Assembly (NCBI GenBank): GCA_017522685.1
Contig: JAFWYN010000015.1
Coordinates: 1 to 64,000 of the forward strand
Direction of reading: 5' to 3'
DNA from: Lachnospiraceae bacterium
GTDB taxonomy: Bacteria > Bacillota_A > Clostridia > Lachnospirales > Lachnospiraceae
Length of the DNA: 64,000 bases
The notes under the pieces were generated by a model. It was not told the DNA's origin. It saw nothing but the letters and a program-made list of their open reading frames with translations, and searched no databases. Position 1 is the stretch's first letter; each line of letters starts with the position of its first letter. Of the stretch, positions 7,815 through 18,397 are shown one piece after another. A program made the translations under genes and the position numbers.

Positions 7815-8882
7815 ATGCTTATGGAAGAAAGCAAAAGTGAAAAAAGTACCATGGAGGTAGGAATTGTTTCAGAAGAAACCGTACAAAACAAAATATATAC
7901 TGTCAGGGGTTATAAGGTAATGTTGGATGTGAATTTGGCAGAAATATATGGCTATGAAACAAAGAATTTTAATCGTCAGGTAAAAAATAACATGGCGAAA
8001 TTTGAAGGTGATGATTTTATGTTCCAATTATCAGACGAGGAAATGGAGGAACTTTCAAGGTGCAAAAATTGCACCTTGAACAGAGGTAATGGAAGAGGTG
8101 CAAATATCAAGTATAAACCTTACGCATTTACAGAGCAGGGAATCTATATGCTGATGACAGTACTCCGAGGTGAACTGGCCATAAAACAAAGCAGGGCATT
8201 GGTACGCACTTTTAAGAAAATGAATGATTATATTTGGGACAATCGGGAGTTAATCGGACAGCGAGAATACATTCAGCTTTCCATACAGACAGCAGAAAAC
8301 ACACGCGATATTCAAAAATTAAAGTTGGATATGAGTTCTATTGAGAAACAGATGTGTGATGTAATGAACAGACTTGAGGATGTGGTTACAAAGTCGGATT
8401 TGGCAGAAATGATGGATAGCTTTGTGAACAAGGAAGACAATGGCTGGCTTATGTACAATACCAAGTATTGTGCTGCAGATTTGGCGTATTCAGAAATATA
8501 TGGGCAGGCAAAGAAGACTATATACGTGGTAGATAATTATATCGGCTTACGAACATTGGTGCTTTTGAAAAATGCACCTGCAGGTGTGGACATAACGCTT
8601 TTTAGTGACAATGTAGGAAACAGATTACATAAAGTAGAATACAATGATTTCCTCAGAGAATACCCGAGCATTCAACTACAGCTTAAGAAAACAGGAGGAA
8701 TTTATCATGATAGGTTCATTGTGCTTGACTATGGTACAGAAGAGGAACGAATCTTCTTATGCGGAGCATCTTCTAAGGATGCAGGAGCCAGAGTGACCTG
8801 CATCGTAGAAGATTATGGGACGGAAAAATATAAGACTTTAATAGAGGTGTTATTGAGAAGTCAGGAACTTGTGCTCGTCTAA
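7815..8882 (+). CDS. ORF6N-domain protein with C-terminal PLD-like domain
   Basis: 355 residues. The N-terminal ~110 residues match the ORF6N/KilA-N style DNA-binding domain of phage antirepressors: VRGYKVMLDVNLAEIYG, then NFNRQVKNNMAKF and YAFTEQGIYMLMTVLR. A coiled middle (about 150-210) leads to a C-terminal alpha/beta domain with H-D-R-F-I-V-L-D (His298, Arg300, Asp305), a variant of the phospholipase D HxK(x4)D motif with Lys replaced by Arg, then GASSKDAG. Chromosomal copies of such genes are common in Clostridia; their role is not established. Start chosen at 7815 behind AAGGAGG; a long upstream extension from 7674 has no ribosome site. No other phage gene lies nearby. Confidence 0.8.
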   Translation: MLMEESKSEKSTMEVGIVSEETVQNKIYTVRGYKVMLDVNLAEIYGYETKNFNRQVKNNMAKFEGDDFMFQLSDEEMEELSRCKNCTLNRGNGRGANIKYKPYAFTEQGIYMLMTVLRGELAIKQSRALVRTFKKMNDYIWDNRELIGQREYIQLSIQTAENTRDIQKLKLDMSSIEKQMCDVMNRLEDVVTKSDLAEMMDSFVNKEDNGWLMYNTKYCAADLAYSEIYGQAKKTIYVVDNYIGLRTLVLLKNAPAGVDITLFSDNVGNRLHKVEYNDFLREYPSIQLQLKKTGGIYHDRFIVLDYGTEEERIFLCGASSKDAGARVTCIVEDYGTEKYKTLIEVLLRSQELVLV

Positions 8883-8890
8883 AACATGCC

Positions 8891-8953
8891 AACAGTTTAG
8901 CCGCACCAAGTCATTCGCAAAATCGCCTTTTCAAAACGCATGGCTAAACTGTT
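8891..8953. repeat. 12-bp perfect inverted repeat after the ORF6N gene
   Basis: AACAGTTTAGCC (8891-8902) and GGCTAAACTGTT (8942-8953) flank a 39-base spacer. It may be a terminator stem, although no T-run follows on the plus strand, or a recognition site. Confidence 0.55.
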
Positions 8954-8968
8954 ACGAAAAAATATTTA

Positions 8969-8997
8969 TTGACAAACTTCTACATTTAGAATAAACT
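8969..8997 (+). promoter_or_regulatory. Probable promoter of the DUF6465 gene
   Basis: TTGACA (8969-8974) and TAAACT (8992-8997) with 17 bases between; the transcript would begin about 70 bases before the start codon. Confidence 0.5.
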
Positions 8998-9072
8998 GTA
9001 CACTGTTAAAGGCAACGGGCCTTTGACTGAGGAGATTTATGAACCATTTTGAAATGTGAAAGGAGAAACATT

Positions 9073-9501
9073 ATGGCAGCAAAGAAGACATCTACAGATA
9101 AGACACCTATTGAAAAGGCAATTGATGCAGCAGTAGTAGCACCCGTTGAGGAGAAGAAGGCACCTGCAAAGAAGGCAGCAGCTAAGAAGGAAACCAAGGC
9201 TGCAGTAGAGAAGAAGGAAGCAAAGGCAGAGGCAGCTCCCGCTGAGAAGAAGGCACCAGCTAAGAAAGCACCTGCAAAGAAGGCAGCAGCTAAGAAGGAA
9301 ATGAAGAGTGAAATCACTGTTCAGTTCGCAGGTAAGTCTTACACCCAGGATGATCTGATGAAGATTGCAAAGGATGTTTGGAGATTTGACTTAAAGCAGA
9401 AGGCAGCTGATTTGGTAAGCGTAGAACTTTATGTTAAGCCTGAAGAAAGCATGGTTTACTATGTATTTAACGGCACCGAGTGCGGCAGCTTCGCAATCTA
9501 G
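9073..9501 (+). CDS. Histone-H1-like Lys/Ala-rich protein with DUF6465-type C-terminal domain
   Basis: 142 residues. Residues 1-78 are nearly all Lys, Ala, Pro and Glu, built from repeats such as KKAPAKKAAAKKE, as in histone H1-like tails. The last ~60 residues form a compact domain (ITVQFAGKSYTQDDLMKIA, then a YYVFNGTECGSFAI ending). I recall this domain as DUF6465, frequent in Lachnospiraceae, without known function. A nucleic-acid or nucleoid binding role for the basic tail is inference. Start at 9073 follows AGGAG; an upstream in-frame TTG at 9049 precedes that site. The gene has its own promoter and sits just before the heat-shock operon. Confidence 0.75.
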   Translation: MAAKKTSTDKTPIEKAIDAAVVAPVEEKKAPAKKAAAKKETKAAVEKKEAKAEAAPAEKKAPAKKAPAKKAAAKKEMKSEITVQFAGKSYTQDDLMKIAKDVWRFDLKQKAADLVSVELYVKPEESMVYYVFNGTECGSFAI

Positions 9502-9602
9502 TTAATACAAAAAATAATAAAGTACATCCTATCCCGGTATTGTTGTTGCAACCTTACCGGGATCTTTTATAATTTCTTTAGAATTATTTTCCCTCAAATC
9601 TG

Positions 9603-9631
9603 TTGACAATAGAAATGGTAAGTGATATTTT
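9603..9631 (+). promoter_or_regulatory. Sigma-A type promoter of the hrcA operon
   Basis: TTGACA (9603-9608) and TATTTT (9626-9631), 17 bases apart. The start point would fall just before the CIRCE operator. Confidence 0.7.
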
Positions 9632-9645
9632 ATGGTAAGAAGGTG

Positions 9646-9672
9646 TTAGCACTCCATCGCAACGAGTGCTAA
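9646..9672. promoter_or_regulatory. CIRCE operator (HrcA binding site)
   Basis: TTAGCACTC (9646-9654), nine bases, GAGTGCTAA (9664-9672): an exact match to the CIRCE consensus, lying in the 5' leader of hrcA. HrcA binds it to repress the operon and releases it on heat shock when GroE is occupied by misfolded protein. Confidence 0.97.
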
Positions 9673-9694
9673 CAAGCCGGAAGGGAGCGAGAGC

Positions 9695-10720
9695 GTGGAA
9701 CTGGATGGAAGAAAAACGAAAATACTGCAGGCTGTGATTCGCAATTATCTGGAAACAGGTGAGCCGGTAGGTAGTCGTACCATTTCCAAGTATACGGATC
9801 TGAACTTAAGCTCCGCTACCATTCGTAATGAGATGGCTGATTTGGAGGAACTGGGATACATCCTACAGCCCCATACTTCAGCCGGACGTATCCCTTCTGA
9901 TAAAGGATACCGCTTCTATGTGGACTACATGATGGAGCAGAAGGACAGAGAAGTGGTAGAGATGAAGGAGATGCTGGTGGAGAAGCAGGATAAGATGGAG
10001 CTTCTTTTAAAGCAGGTGGCCAAGGTACTGGCGCAGAATACCCAGTATGCCACCATGATTTCCGCCCCTCAGACCAAACGGAACAAGCTGAAATTCATAC
10101 AGCTTTCCAGAGTGGATTTTAACCAGCTGTTGGCAGTGATTGTGGTAGAAGGTAATGTGATTAAGAACAATATCCTTCCGGTACGGCAGGAACTGTCGGA
10201 TGAAACATTGCTGAAGCTGAACATCCTGTTAAATACCAATCTGAACGGTCTTTCCATAGAAGAGATTAATCTGGGTATGATAGCTGCCTTGAAGCAACAG
10301 GCCGGTATTCACAGCGATATTGTGGGAGAGGTGCTGGATGCAGTGGCAGAATCCATTAAGGCGGATGAGGATTTGGAGATTTACACTAGCGGCACCAACA
10401 ATATCTTCCGGTATCCGGAGCTGGCAGACCAGCAGAAGGCCAGCCAGTTGATCAATGCCTTTGAAGAAAAAGAAACTTTGAATGAGCTGGTGTTGGAGAC
10501 CCTGTCGGATGAAAATAATACGGGGATACAGATTTACATCGGTGAGGAGGCACCCATGCAGGGCATGAAGGACTGCAGTGTGGTAACAGCCACCTACGAA
10601 TTGGAAGAAGGAATGAAGGGTACCATCGGTATCATCGGTCCGAAACGTATGGATTATGATAAGGTAGTGGGTACACTGAAAACCTTAAGACAACAGTTAG
10701 ATGAATTATATAGAAAATAG
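9695..10720 (+). CDS. hrcA: Heat-inducible transcription repressor HrcA
   Basis: 341 residues, normal for HrcA. An N-terminal winged helix (about 1-75: KTKILQAVIRNYLETGEPVGS, then SSATIRNEMADLEE and SAGRIPSDKGYRFYVD) is followed by the GAF-like and dimerisation domains. It represses its own operon through the CIRCE site 23 bases upstream. The start codon is GTG at 9695, spaced from GGGAG. First gene of hrcA-grpE-dnaK-dnaJ, the standard clostridial arrangement. Confidence 0.97.
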   Translation: MELDGRKTKILQAVIRNYLETGEPVGSRTISKYTDLNLSSATIRNEMADLEELGYILQPHTSAGRIPSDKGYRFYVDYMMEQKDREVVEMKEMLVEKQDKMELLLKQVAKVLAQNTQYATMISAPQTKRNKLKFIQLSRVDFNQLLAVIVVEGNVIKNNILPVRQELSDETLLKLNILLNTNLNGLSIEEINLGMIAALKQQAGIHSDIVGEVLDAVAESIKADEDLEIYTSGTNNIFRYPELADQQKASQLINAFEEKETLNELVLETLSDENNTGIQIYIGEEAPMQGMKDCSVVTATYELEEGMKGTIGIIGPKRMDYDKVVGTLKTLRQQLDELYRK

Positions 10721-10734
10721 AAAGGGATGAAGGA

Positions 10735-11370
10735 ATGGCAGAGCAGGAGAAGGAAATTTTAGAAGAAGAGATTTTGGAGGAAACTATGGAAGCAGCAGAG
10801 GAAGCGGAAGAAACCGCAGAAGCTGTTGAAGAAGTAGCAGAAGAAATCGATTCGGAAGAAGTACCCGAAGGGGAAGAGCCCAAGACTTGGGCAGAGAAGA
10901 GGGCTGCGAAGAAGCAGAAGAAAGAAGAAGCAAACGCAGACAAGGAAAAGATTGCGGAGCTGGAGGACAGAGTAAAACGTCAGCTGGCAGAGTTTGAAAA
11001 CTACCGTAATCGTACCGAAAAGGAAAAGCAGGCCATGTTTGAAACCGGTGCCAAAAGCGTATTGGAAAAGCTGTTGCCGATAATCGACAACTTTGAGAGA
11101 GGTTTCTCAACTGTAGATGAAGCGGATAAGGAAGATGCTTTCGTACAGGGCATGCAAAAGGTTTACAAGCAGATGATGGACGAACTGGAAAAGATTGGTG
11201 TAAAGCCCATCGAAGCAGTTGGTCAGGAGTTTAACCCGAATTTCCATAACGCGGTAATGCAGGTGGAAAGTGATGAGTTTGAATCCGGTATCGTGGCACA
11301 GGATTTGATGAAGGGTTATATGTACCGTGACAGTGTATTAAGACACAGCATGGTAGGAGTAGTTTCATAG
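10735..11370 (+). CDS. grpE: Nucleotide exchange factor GrpE
   Basis: 211 residues. An acidic, Glu/Ala-rich N-terminal tail (about 1-65) precedes the long dimerising helix (ELEDRVKRQLAEFENYRNRT) and the C-terminal beta domain (NPNFHNAVMQVE, YRDSVLRHSMVGV), the part that opens the DnaK nucleotide-binding domain to release ADP. It lies 14 bases after hrcA. The acidic tail is longer than in E. coli GrpE (197 residues in all) but is typical of Firmicutes. Confidence 0.95.
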   Translation: MAEQEKEILEEEILEETMEAAEEAEETAEAVEEVAEEIDSEEVPEGEEPKTWAEKRAAKKQKKEEANADKEKIAELEDRVKRQLAEFENYRNRTEKEKQAMFETGAKSVLEKLLPIIDNFERGFSTVDEADKEDAFVQGMQKVYKQMMDELEKIGVKPIEAVGQEFNPNFHNAVMQVESDEFESGIVAQDLMKGYMYRDSVLRHSMVGVVS

Positions 11371-11433
11371 GTAAATGATTCAAAAGCGCAAAGCACGCAG
11401 CTTGAGAATTTAATTTATAAAGTAGTATTGTAA

Positions 11434-13369
<1,936 letters not shown>

Positions 13370-13423
13370 ATACTTGAAAGAATAGTCTGAATGTTCTTTT
13401 AGACAAGAAATGTGATTATGTAG

Positions 13424-13568
13424 ATTCCGGTGGGGACAACTATATGTCCTATAAAGGACCCTTGGAAAACGTCGGCCCTTGACGATGGTACTTTCGAGTC
13501 TAGTGCCGCTACGTTTTCCACGGAGCGAAAGCGTGTCCGTATAGGATATATAGTTGAACCACCGGAAT
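13424..13568. repeat. Long structured element between dnaK and dnaJ
   Basis: Arms of about 30 bases, 13424-13453 (ATTCCGGTGG... to CCTATA) and 13540-13568 (TATAGG... to CCACCGGAAT), pair over nearly their whole length. Inside, TGGAAAACGT (13463-13472) pairs with ACGTTTTCCA (13511-13520), CGGC (13473-13476) with GCCG (13505-13508), and CGGAGC-GAAA-GC...TCCG (13521-13539) forms a tetraloop hairpin. This gives a branched, roughly 145-base RNA fold 45 bases before dnaJ. No known class was recognised. Confidence 0.6.
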
Positions 13569-13613
13569 TGTTGGGAGATTTAGAATTATTGTATTATAGA
13601 AAGGCAGACGATT

Positions 13614-14786
13614 ATGGCAGAACAAAAGCGCGATTATTATGAGGTCCTCGGCGTGGACAAATCCGCAGACGAGGCAGCGATTAAGAAAGCATATCGTAAC
13701 CTTGCAAAAAAATATCACCCGGATGCAAATCCGGGTGATGCTACGGCAGAGAAGAAATTTAAGGAAGCATCAGAAGCTTATGCAGTATTGAGTGATCCGG
13801 AGAAGAAACGTCAGTATGACCAATTCGGACATTCTGCATTTGACGGAAGTACCGGTGCGGGTGGAGCTTATGACTTCAGCGGCATGGACTTCAGTGAGAT
13901 GTTTGGTGATATCTTTGGTGATTTCTTTGGAGGTAGTCGCAGAAGCAGTAGCACAAGTGCAGGCCCTATGAAGGGAGCTAATCTGCGTACCAGTATCCGC
14001 GTAACCTTCGAAGAGGCAGTATTCGGATGTGAAAAACAGATAGAACTTACCATTAAGGAGACTTGTAAGACCTGTAACGGTAGTGGTGCCAAGCCCGGAA
14101 CCAGTCCCGAAACCTGTACCAAATGTGGTGGTAAGGGTCAGGTGGTATTCAGCCAGCAGTCCTTCTTCGGTACAGTGCGTAATGTTCAGACCTGTCCCGA
14201 TTGTCAGGGATCCGGAAAGATGATTAAGGATAAATGTAACGATTGTCGCGGAACCGGTTATGTACCCATGAAGAAGCGTTATGCGGTGGATATTCCCGCC
14301 GGTATTGACAATGGCCAGTGCAAGCGTATGCCGGGATTAGGTGAGCCCGGAACCAATGGCGGTGCCCGTGGTGATGTGCTGGTAGAGGTAATCGTAGGCA
14401 GACATCCTATTTTCCAGAGGCAGGATTACAATATTTTCTCTACCGTGCCTATTTCTTTCGCAGTAGCCGCCTTGGGTGGTGAAGTGGTGATTGATACCGT
14501 GGACGGCAAGGTCATCTATGATGTAAAAGCCGGTACTCAGACAGATACTAAGGTGCGTTTGAAGGGTAAGGGTGTTCCCACCTTGCGTAACAAGGATGTA
14601 CGCGGAGACCATTATGTGACATTGGTTATCGAGACCCCGGATAAGCTTTCTCATGAAGCCAAGGAATTATTGCGTAAGTTTGATGAAATCAGTGGCGATT
14701 CTTTGAATGCAGCAAAGAATGTGAACAAGGATGATGATGACAAAAATGACAGCAAGGATAAAAAGAAAAAAGGATTTTGGAAATAG
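13614..14786 (+). CDS. dnaJ: Chaperone DnaJ (Hsp40)
   Basis: 390 residues. J domain at the N-terminus with [20 protein letters not shown] and the HPD tripeptide (YHPDANPGD), a Gly/Phe-rich linker ([19 protein letters not shown]), then four CxxCxGxG zinc repeats ([32 protein letters not shown]) and the C-terminal substrate domain. It delivers clients to DnaK and stimulates its ATPase. The C-terminus is a Lys/Asp tail. Last gene of the operon, ended by a strong hairpin at 14798. Confidence 0.97.
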   Translation: MAEQKRDYYEVLGVDKSADEAAIKKAYRNLAKKYHPDANPGDATAEKKFKEASEAYAVLSDPEKKRQYDQFGHSAFDGSTGAGGAYDFSGMDFSEMFGDIFGDFFGGSRRSSSTSAGPMKGANLRTSIRVTFEEAVFGCEKQIELTIKETCKTCNGSGAKPGTSPETCTKCGGKGQVVFSQQSFFGTVRNVQTCPDCQGSGKMIKDKCNDCRGTGYVPMKKRYAVDIPAGIDNGQCKRMPGLGEPGTNGGARGDVLVEVIVGRHPIFQRQDYNIFSTVPISFAVAALGGEVVIDTVDGKVIYDVKAGTQTDTKVRLKGKGVPTLRNKDVRGDHYVTLVIETPDKLSHEAKELLRKFDEISGDSLNAAKNVNKDDDDKNDSKDKKKKGFWK

Positions 14787-14797
14787 TGAAACGTAAA

Positions 14798-14828
14798 AAT
14801 GCGCCATCCGTAAGGGTGGCGCATTTCT
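14798..14828. terminator. Terminator between convergent dnaJ and the McrB-like gene
   Basis: AATGCGCCATCC (14799-14810) pairs with GGGTGGCGCATT (14814-14825), followed by TCTT; A-rich sequence on the left supports use on the minus strand too. Confidence 0.75.
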
Positions 14829-14834
14829 TATGTA

Positions 14835-16241
14835 TTAGGTTAATAATTCAAATATATCAGAATCCGGCTTCAGATACTTCATAAAGATATCTTCGTAGGA
14901 ATCGGTCATATAGCGGTCGCTATAAGGGAATACGTCCTGCTTTAAGTAGAAGATTACCTTGTTGATAAAGTTCTCTCTTTCTTTCAAATCATTTGCTGAC
15001 ACGAAGAAAGGTCCCAGTTTCTTATTTTCTGCGATTCTGGCCAGCTGAGGGTTCGCAGATCTCTTTACATCCATATTGGTGATGTCGATCAACTCGTTAG
15101 CTAATGTTGCAAAGGTGGCCCAGTCACGATTCAGTTTATTGTCCAGATAAAGTCGGGATGCATATGATGCTAACTGTGTACCTGTGAATACGCTGGTCAA
15201 AGGTTTGTTGCCGGCAAAGGTATCGTAAGGCTTGGTCCAAGCTTCCGGTAATTTATCAAAGTCGATTCGCACATAATCCAGTGCAAAACGTCTCTTAAAC
15301 GCACTATCCAGAATGAAGATATTTTCATCGGCAGTATTCATAGTTGCCAGAATGTTTAAGTTGGAAGGGAACCAAATCTTACTGTCTATAAAAATATGTT
15401 TTAATCCAGGGTCTCTGGAAAGATAAGAGGAAATCAGATGATTCTGTACGGGATAGCGGGATTTACCTGCTTCGCTACGGTCTAACAACTGGAACAGGTC
15501 ACCAAAAATCGCAGGTGCATTACCACGGTTAATTTCTTCGATTACCAGATAGTACTTCTCCTTAGGATTGGAGAAGGCATCCTTCAATATAGCAGTCAAA
15601 GGTCCGGGAACGAACATATACTCAACCGGCTTGTCCTGAGTAAGGAAAGGCTTCACATCACCCACCAATTCTTCATAGGTGTAGGTGGGATGGAAAATCA
15701 AACGTCTGCAATGCTCGTCATAATCCTTAGGGTCCGGATACTCTGATTCAATCAGTTTACTTACAGAGTAAGATTTACCGGTACCGGGCGCACCGTAATA
15801 AATCTTTTGGATGGGAGTCATGATTACTTCTTCATAGTGATACTTTAAGCCACGTTCTTCATCATATCTTGCATCCTCACCGTTTTCTGTGATGTAAAAA
15901 GCCGCAGAAAGGTTGGGCGCTGTAGAATTGATACCGTACTTCAATAAATGCTGATACAGTTTCAGTGAAGTGATGAAGGTACCGTTGCCGGATTCTTCAT
16001 TTACGGCTTCAAAGTTGTCGGAATAAATAATTTTCTCCAGAACCTTTTCGTATTCCTGACTATCGCTGATACTAAATAAGTTATTGGCTACATAGGGGGT
16101 AATCTTCATGCACGCAGTTCTCAAGCAATGAGAATATGCGATAATCGCATTGTCTGAATAACGACGTACACCTTCACGAGTTACCTGACGACGTAACCAT
16201 TCACGGAATTTCTTTTCATTATCGGTAATAAAGCTACTCAT
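14835..16241 (-). CDS. McrB-like AAA+ NTPase, no McrC partner
   Basis: 468 residues. An N-terminal ~105-residue helical domain (FREWLRRQV, SDNAIIAYSHCLR, YQHLLKYG) resembles the domain found ahead of many Firmicute McrB-type motors. The AAA+ module has Walker A GAPGTGKS (150-157), Walker B YYLVIEEINRGNAP, and the McrB-type signature MNTADENIFILDSAFKRRF. McrB proteins are GTP-driven hexamers that work with the McrC nuclease in type IV restriction of modified DNA. Here the gene stands alone between dnaJ and prmA, with no nuclease beside it. Start at 16241 is eight bases from AAGGA; the ATG at 16247 is too close. A host role other than restriction is possible. Confidence 0.85.
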   Translation of the reverse strand: MSSFITDNEKKFREWLRRQVTREGVRRYSDNAIIAYSHCLRTACMKITPYVANNLFSISDSQEYEKVLEKIIYSDNFEAVNEESGNGTFITSLKLYQHLLKYGINSTAPNLSAAFYITENGEDARYDEERGLKYHYEEVIMTPIQKIYYGAPGTGKSYSVSKLIESEYPDPKDYDEHCRRLIFHPTYTYEELVGDVKPFLTQDKPVEYMFVPGPLTAILKDAFSNPKEKYYLVIEEINRGNAPAIFGDLFQLLDRSEAGKSRYPVQNHLISSYLSRDPGLKHIFIDSKIWFPSNLNILATMNTADENIFILDSAFKRRFALDYVRIDFDKLPEAWTKPYDTFAGNKPLTSVFTGTQLASYASRLYLDNKLNRDWATFATLANELIDITNMDVKRSANPQLARIAENKKLGPFFVSANDLKERENFINKVIFYLKQDVFPYSDRYMTDSYEDIFMKYLKPDSDIFELLT

Positions 16242-16386
16242 AATCATCGTCCTTTCATAAAAGTACTACTTCTAGTATGCATGAAAACATGACACTATGC
16301 AAGTATTTTTGTAAAGAAATTACAAATAAAAGGCGGAAAACGATTCATTTTTCTAACAATAGAAATAAGGCATTTCCAAGAAATAT

Positions 16387-16415
16387 TTGACACGGCTTTC
16401 CGTGGAGAGTAAAAT
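16387..16415 (+). promoter_or_regulatory. Promoter of prmA-rsmE
   Basis: TTGACA (16387-16392) and TAAAAT (16410-16415), 17 bases apart, 62 bases before the prmA start. Confidence 0.7.
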
Positions 16416-16476
16416 TAAAATAACTATGCGTAGAATTCGGGAAAATAGGCTGTCCCGGCGAAAAGGAGAGAATACC

Positions 16477-17469
16477 ATGAAGTGGGTGAAATTTCAGATT
16501 AAGACAATTACAGATGCTGAGGATATTATCATCAGTACTTTATATGATATTGGTTTTGAGGGAGCACAGATTGAGGATAAGATTCCTTTAACTACATTGG
16601 AGAAGGAGCAGATGTTCGTGGACATCCTGCCGGAAACAGAAGAAGATGACGGTGTGGCATATTTGAGCTTCTTTGTGGAGCAGAAAGAGGACGGTAGTCT
16701 GGAAGTGCAGGGTGAGCCCATGGATGTGGAAACCATTTTGGCGAATGTAGAGGCTGAACTGGAAGATTTGCGCACCTTTATGGAAATCGGGGAAGGAACC
16801 ATCACTGTGGACGAGACCGAGGATATTGACTGGATTAATAATTGGAAAGAGTATTTCCACCAGTTCTATATTGATGACATTCTGGTAATTCCCTCCTGGG
16901 AGGATGTGAAGCCGGAGGATGATGAAAAGATGGTGCTTCATATTGACCCGGGTACTGCTTTTGGTACCGGTATGCATGAGACTACTCAGCTTTGTATCCG
17001 CCAGTTGCGTAAATACATCACTCCGGAGACAGAGCTTCTGGATGTGGGAACAGGAAGCGGTATTCTGGCTATTTTGTCCCTAATGTTCGGGGCAAAGCAT
17101 GCAGTGGGTACGGATTTGGATATTTGTGCCATTGATGCAGTGGCAGACAACTGTGCCAACAACGGTATTACACCGGAGCAGTTTGAAATGATGATTGGAA
17201 ATATTATCACGGATAAGGAGATTCAGGACAGAGTGGGCTATGAATGCTATGATATCGTGGTAGCAAATATCTTGGCGGATGTCCTGGTGCCTCTGGCACC
17301 TGTGATTGTAAACCAGATGAAGCCCGGCGGAATTTACATTACTTCCGGTATTATTGATGACAAGGAACAGACAGTAGTGGATGCTGTGAAGGCAGCCGGC
17401 TTGGAAGTAGTGGAAGTGACCTATCAGGGTGAATGGGTCAGTGTCACTGCGACGAAACCTGCGGTTTAG
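16477..17469 (+). CDS. prmA: Ribosomal protein L11 methyltransferase
   Basis: 330 residues. PrmA trimethylates lysines and the N-terminus of ribosomal protein L11 using S-adenosylmethionine. Seen: an N-terminal ferredoxin-like domain, the linker with NWKEYFHQFYIDD, GTAFGTGMHETTQLC, the SAM-binding LLDVGTGSGILAI and the catalytic-motif region VANILADVLVPL. The start is the ATG at 16477 behind AAAGGAGAG; the frame is open upstream across the promoter but has no ribosome site. rsmE follows and completes a two-gene unit, an arrangement common in Firmicutes next to dnaJ. Confidence 0.95.
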   Translation: MKWVKFQIKTITDAEDIIISTLYDIGFEGAQIEDKIPLTTLEKEQMFVDILPETEEDDGVAYLSFFVEQKEDGSLEVQGEPMDVETILANVEAELEDLRTFMEIGEGTITVDETEDIDWINNWKEYFHQFYIDDILVIPSWEDVKPEDDEKMVLHIDPGTAFGTGMHETTQLCIRQLRKYITPETELLDVGTGSGILAILSLMFGAKHAVGTDLDICAIDAVADNCANNGITPEQFEMMIGNIITDKEIQDRVGYECYDIVVANILADVLVPLAPVIVNQMKPGGIYITSGIIDDKEQTVVDAVKAAGLEVVEVTYQGEWVSVTATKPAV

Positions 17470-17477
17470 TCGTTTGG

Positions 17478-17505
17478 AAAAAGTCCATTTGCCAATGGCC
17501 TTTTT
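17478..17505 (+). terminator. Hairpin with T-run between prmA and rsmE
   Basis: AAAAAG and CCATT (17478-17489) pair with AATGG and CTTTTT (17494-17505). It has intrinsic terminator form and could reduce rsmE expression relative to prmA. Confidence 0.5.
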
Positions 17506-17535
17506 CGGTAGAATAATGTGTTTTTGGAGAATACT

Positions 17536-18276
17536 ATGTATCAATTTTTCGTAGAACCCCAACAAATATCTGACAAGACTGTCAGGATTGAAGGGCAGGA
17601 TGTAAATCATATAAAGAATGTTCTTCGCATGAAGATTGGGGAAGAGCTGTCCGTCAGCAATGGCATGGATGGTAAGGAGTACCGTTGCGGTATTGTGGCC
17701 ATGGATGAGGAATGTATTACTTGTGAGCTTCGTTTTATCAAAGAGGATGGTGTGGAGCTTCCTTCAGAAGTATATTTGTTTCAGGGACTACCCAAGGCGG
17801 ACAAGATGGAGCTGATTATCCAGAAGGCCGTGGAGTTGGGTGTGCATGCGGTGGTACCGGTAGCCACCAAACGTTGTGTAGTGAAGCTGGATGATAAGAA
17901 GGCTAAGCAAAAGATTGCCCGCTGGCAGGGCATTTCTGAAGCGGCCGCCAAGCAGAGCAAGAGACGCATCGTACCGGAAGTGAAGGATGTAATGAGCTTC
18001 AAGGAAGCTTTGAAGTTTGTAAAGGACTTTGAGGTGAAGTTGATTCCCTATGAAATGGCAGAGGATATGGGTAAGACCAAGGAGATTATCAGTGCTTTAC
18101 AGCCCGGTCAGAAGATTGCTGTCTTCATCGGCCCGGAGGGCGGTTTTGAGGAAGCAGAAGTGGAAGCGGCCATGGAGAATGGTGTAGAACCCATTACCTT
18201 GGGCAAGCGAATTCTTCGTACGGAGACCGCAGGCTTTACCGTACTTTCCTGGATTATGTATCAGCTGGAACAATAA
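17536..18276 (+). CDS. rsmE: 16S rRNA (uracil1498-N3)-methyltransferase
   Basis: 246 residues. RsmE methylates U1498 of 16S rRNA. It is a SPOUT-class enzyme with an N-terminal PUA-like part (QDVNHIKNVLRMKIGEEL) and a C-terminal knot with LFQGLPKADKMELIIQKAVELG, FIGPEGGFEEAE and the closing LGKRILRTETAG loop. The ATG at 17536 follows GGAGA; the upstream in-frame GTG at 17518 overlaps the terminator region and is rejected. Confidence 0.94.
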   Translation: MYQFFVEPQQISDKTVRIEGQDVNHIKNVLRMKIGEELSVSNGMDGKEYRCGIVAMDEECITCELRFIKEDGVELPSEVYLFQGLPKADKMELIIQKAVELGVHAVVPVATKRCVVKLDDKKAKQKIARWQGISEAAAKQSKRRIVPEVKDVMSFKEALKFVKDFEVKLIPYEMAEDMGKTKEIISALQPGQKIAVFIGPEGGFEEAEVEAAMENGVEPITLGKRILRTETAGFTVLSWIMYQLEQ

Positions 18277-18397
18277 CAGGAAATAGGAATATGCGGGTTT
18301 CATTTCTACAAAATTCTGCATAATATAAGATAGATACGTACTCTAAGGGCAGTCTATTAAGGCTTGTCCGAAGAGGAATGGTAAAGGAGAGTTAAGA

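Noticed and set aside
7815..8882. Prophage remnant
   Set aside because: Only one phage-type domain is present; no integrase, attachment sites, structural genes or change in base use around it.
9130..9300. Short tandem DNA repeats or CRISPR-like array
   Set aside because: The repetition comes from Lys/Ala/Pro codons in a coding region; there are no unique spacers.
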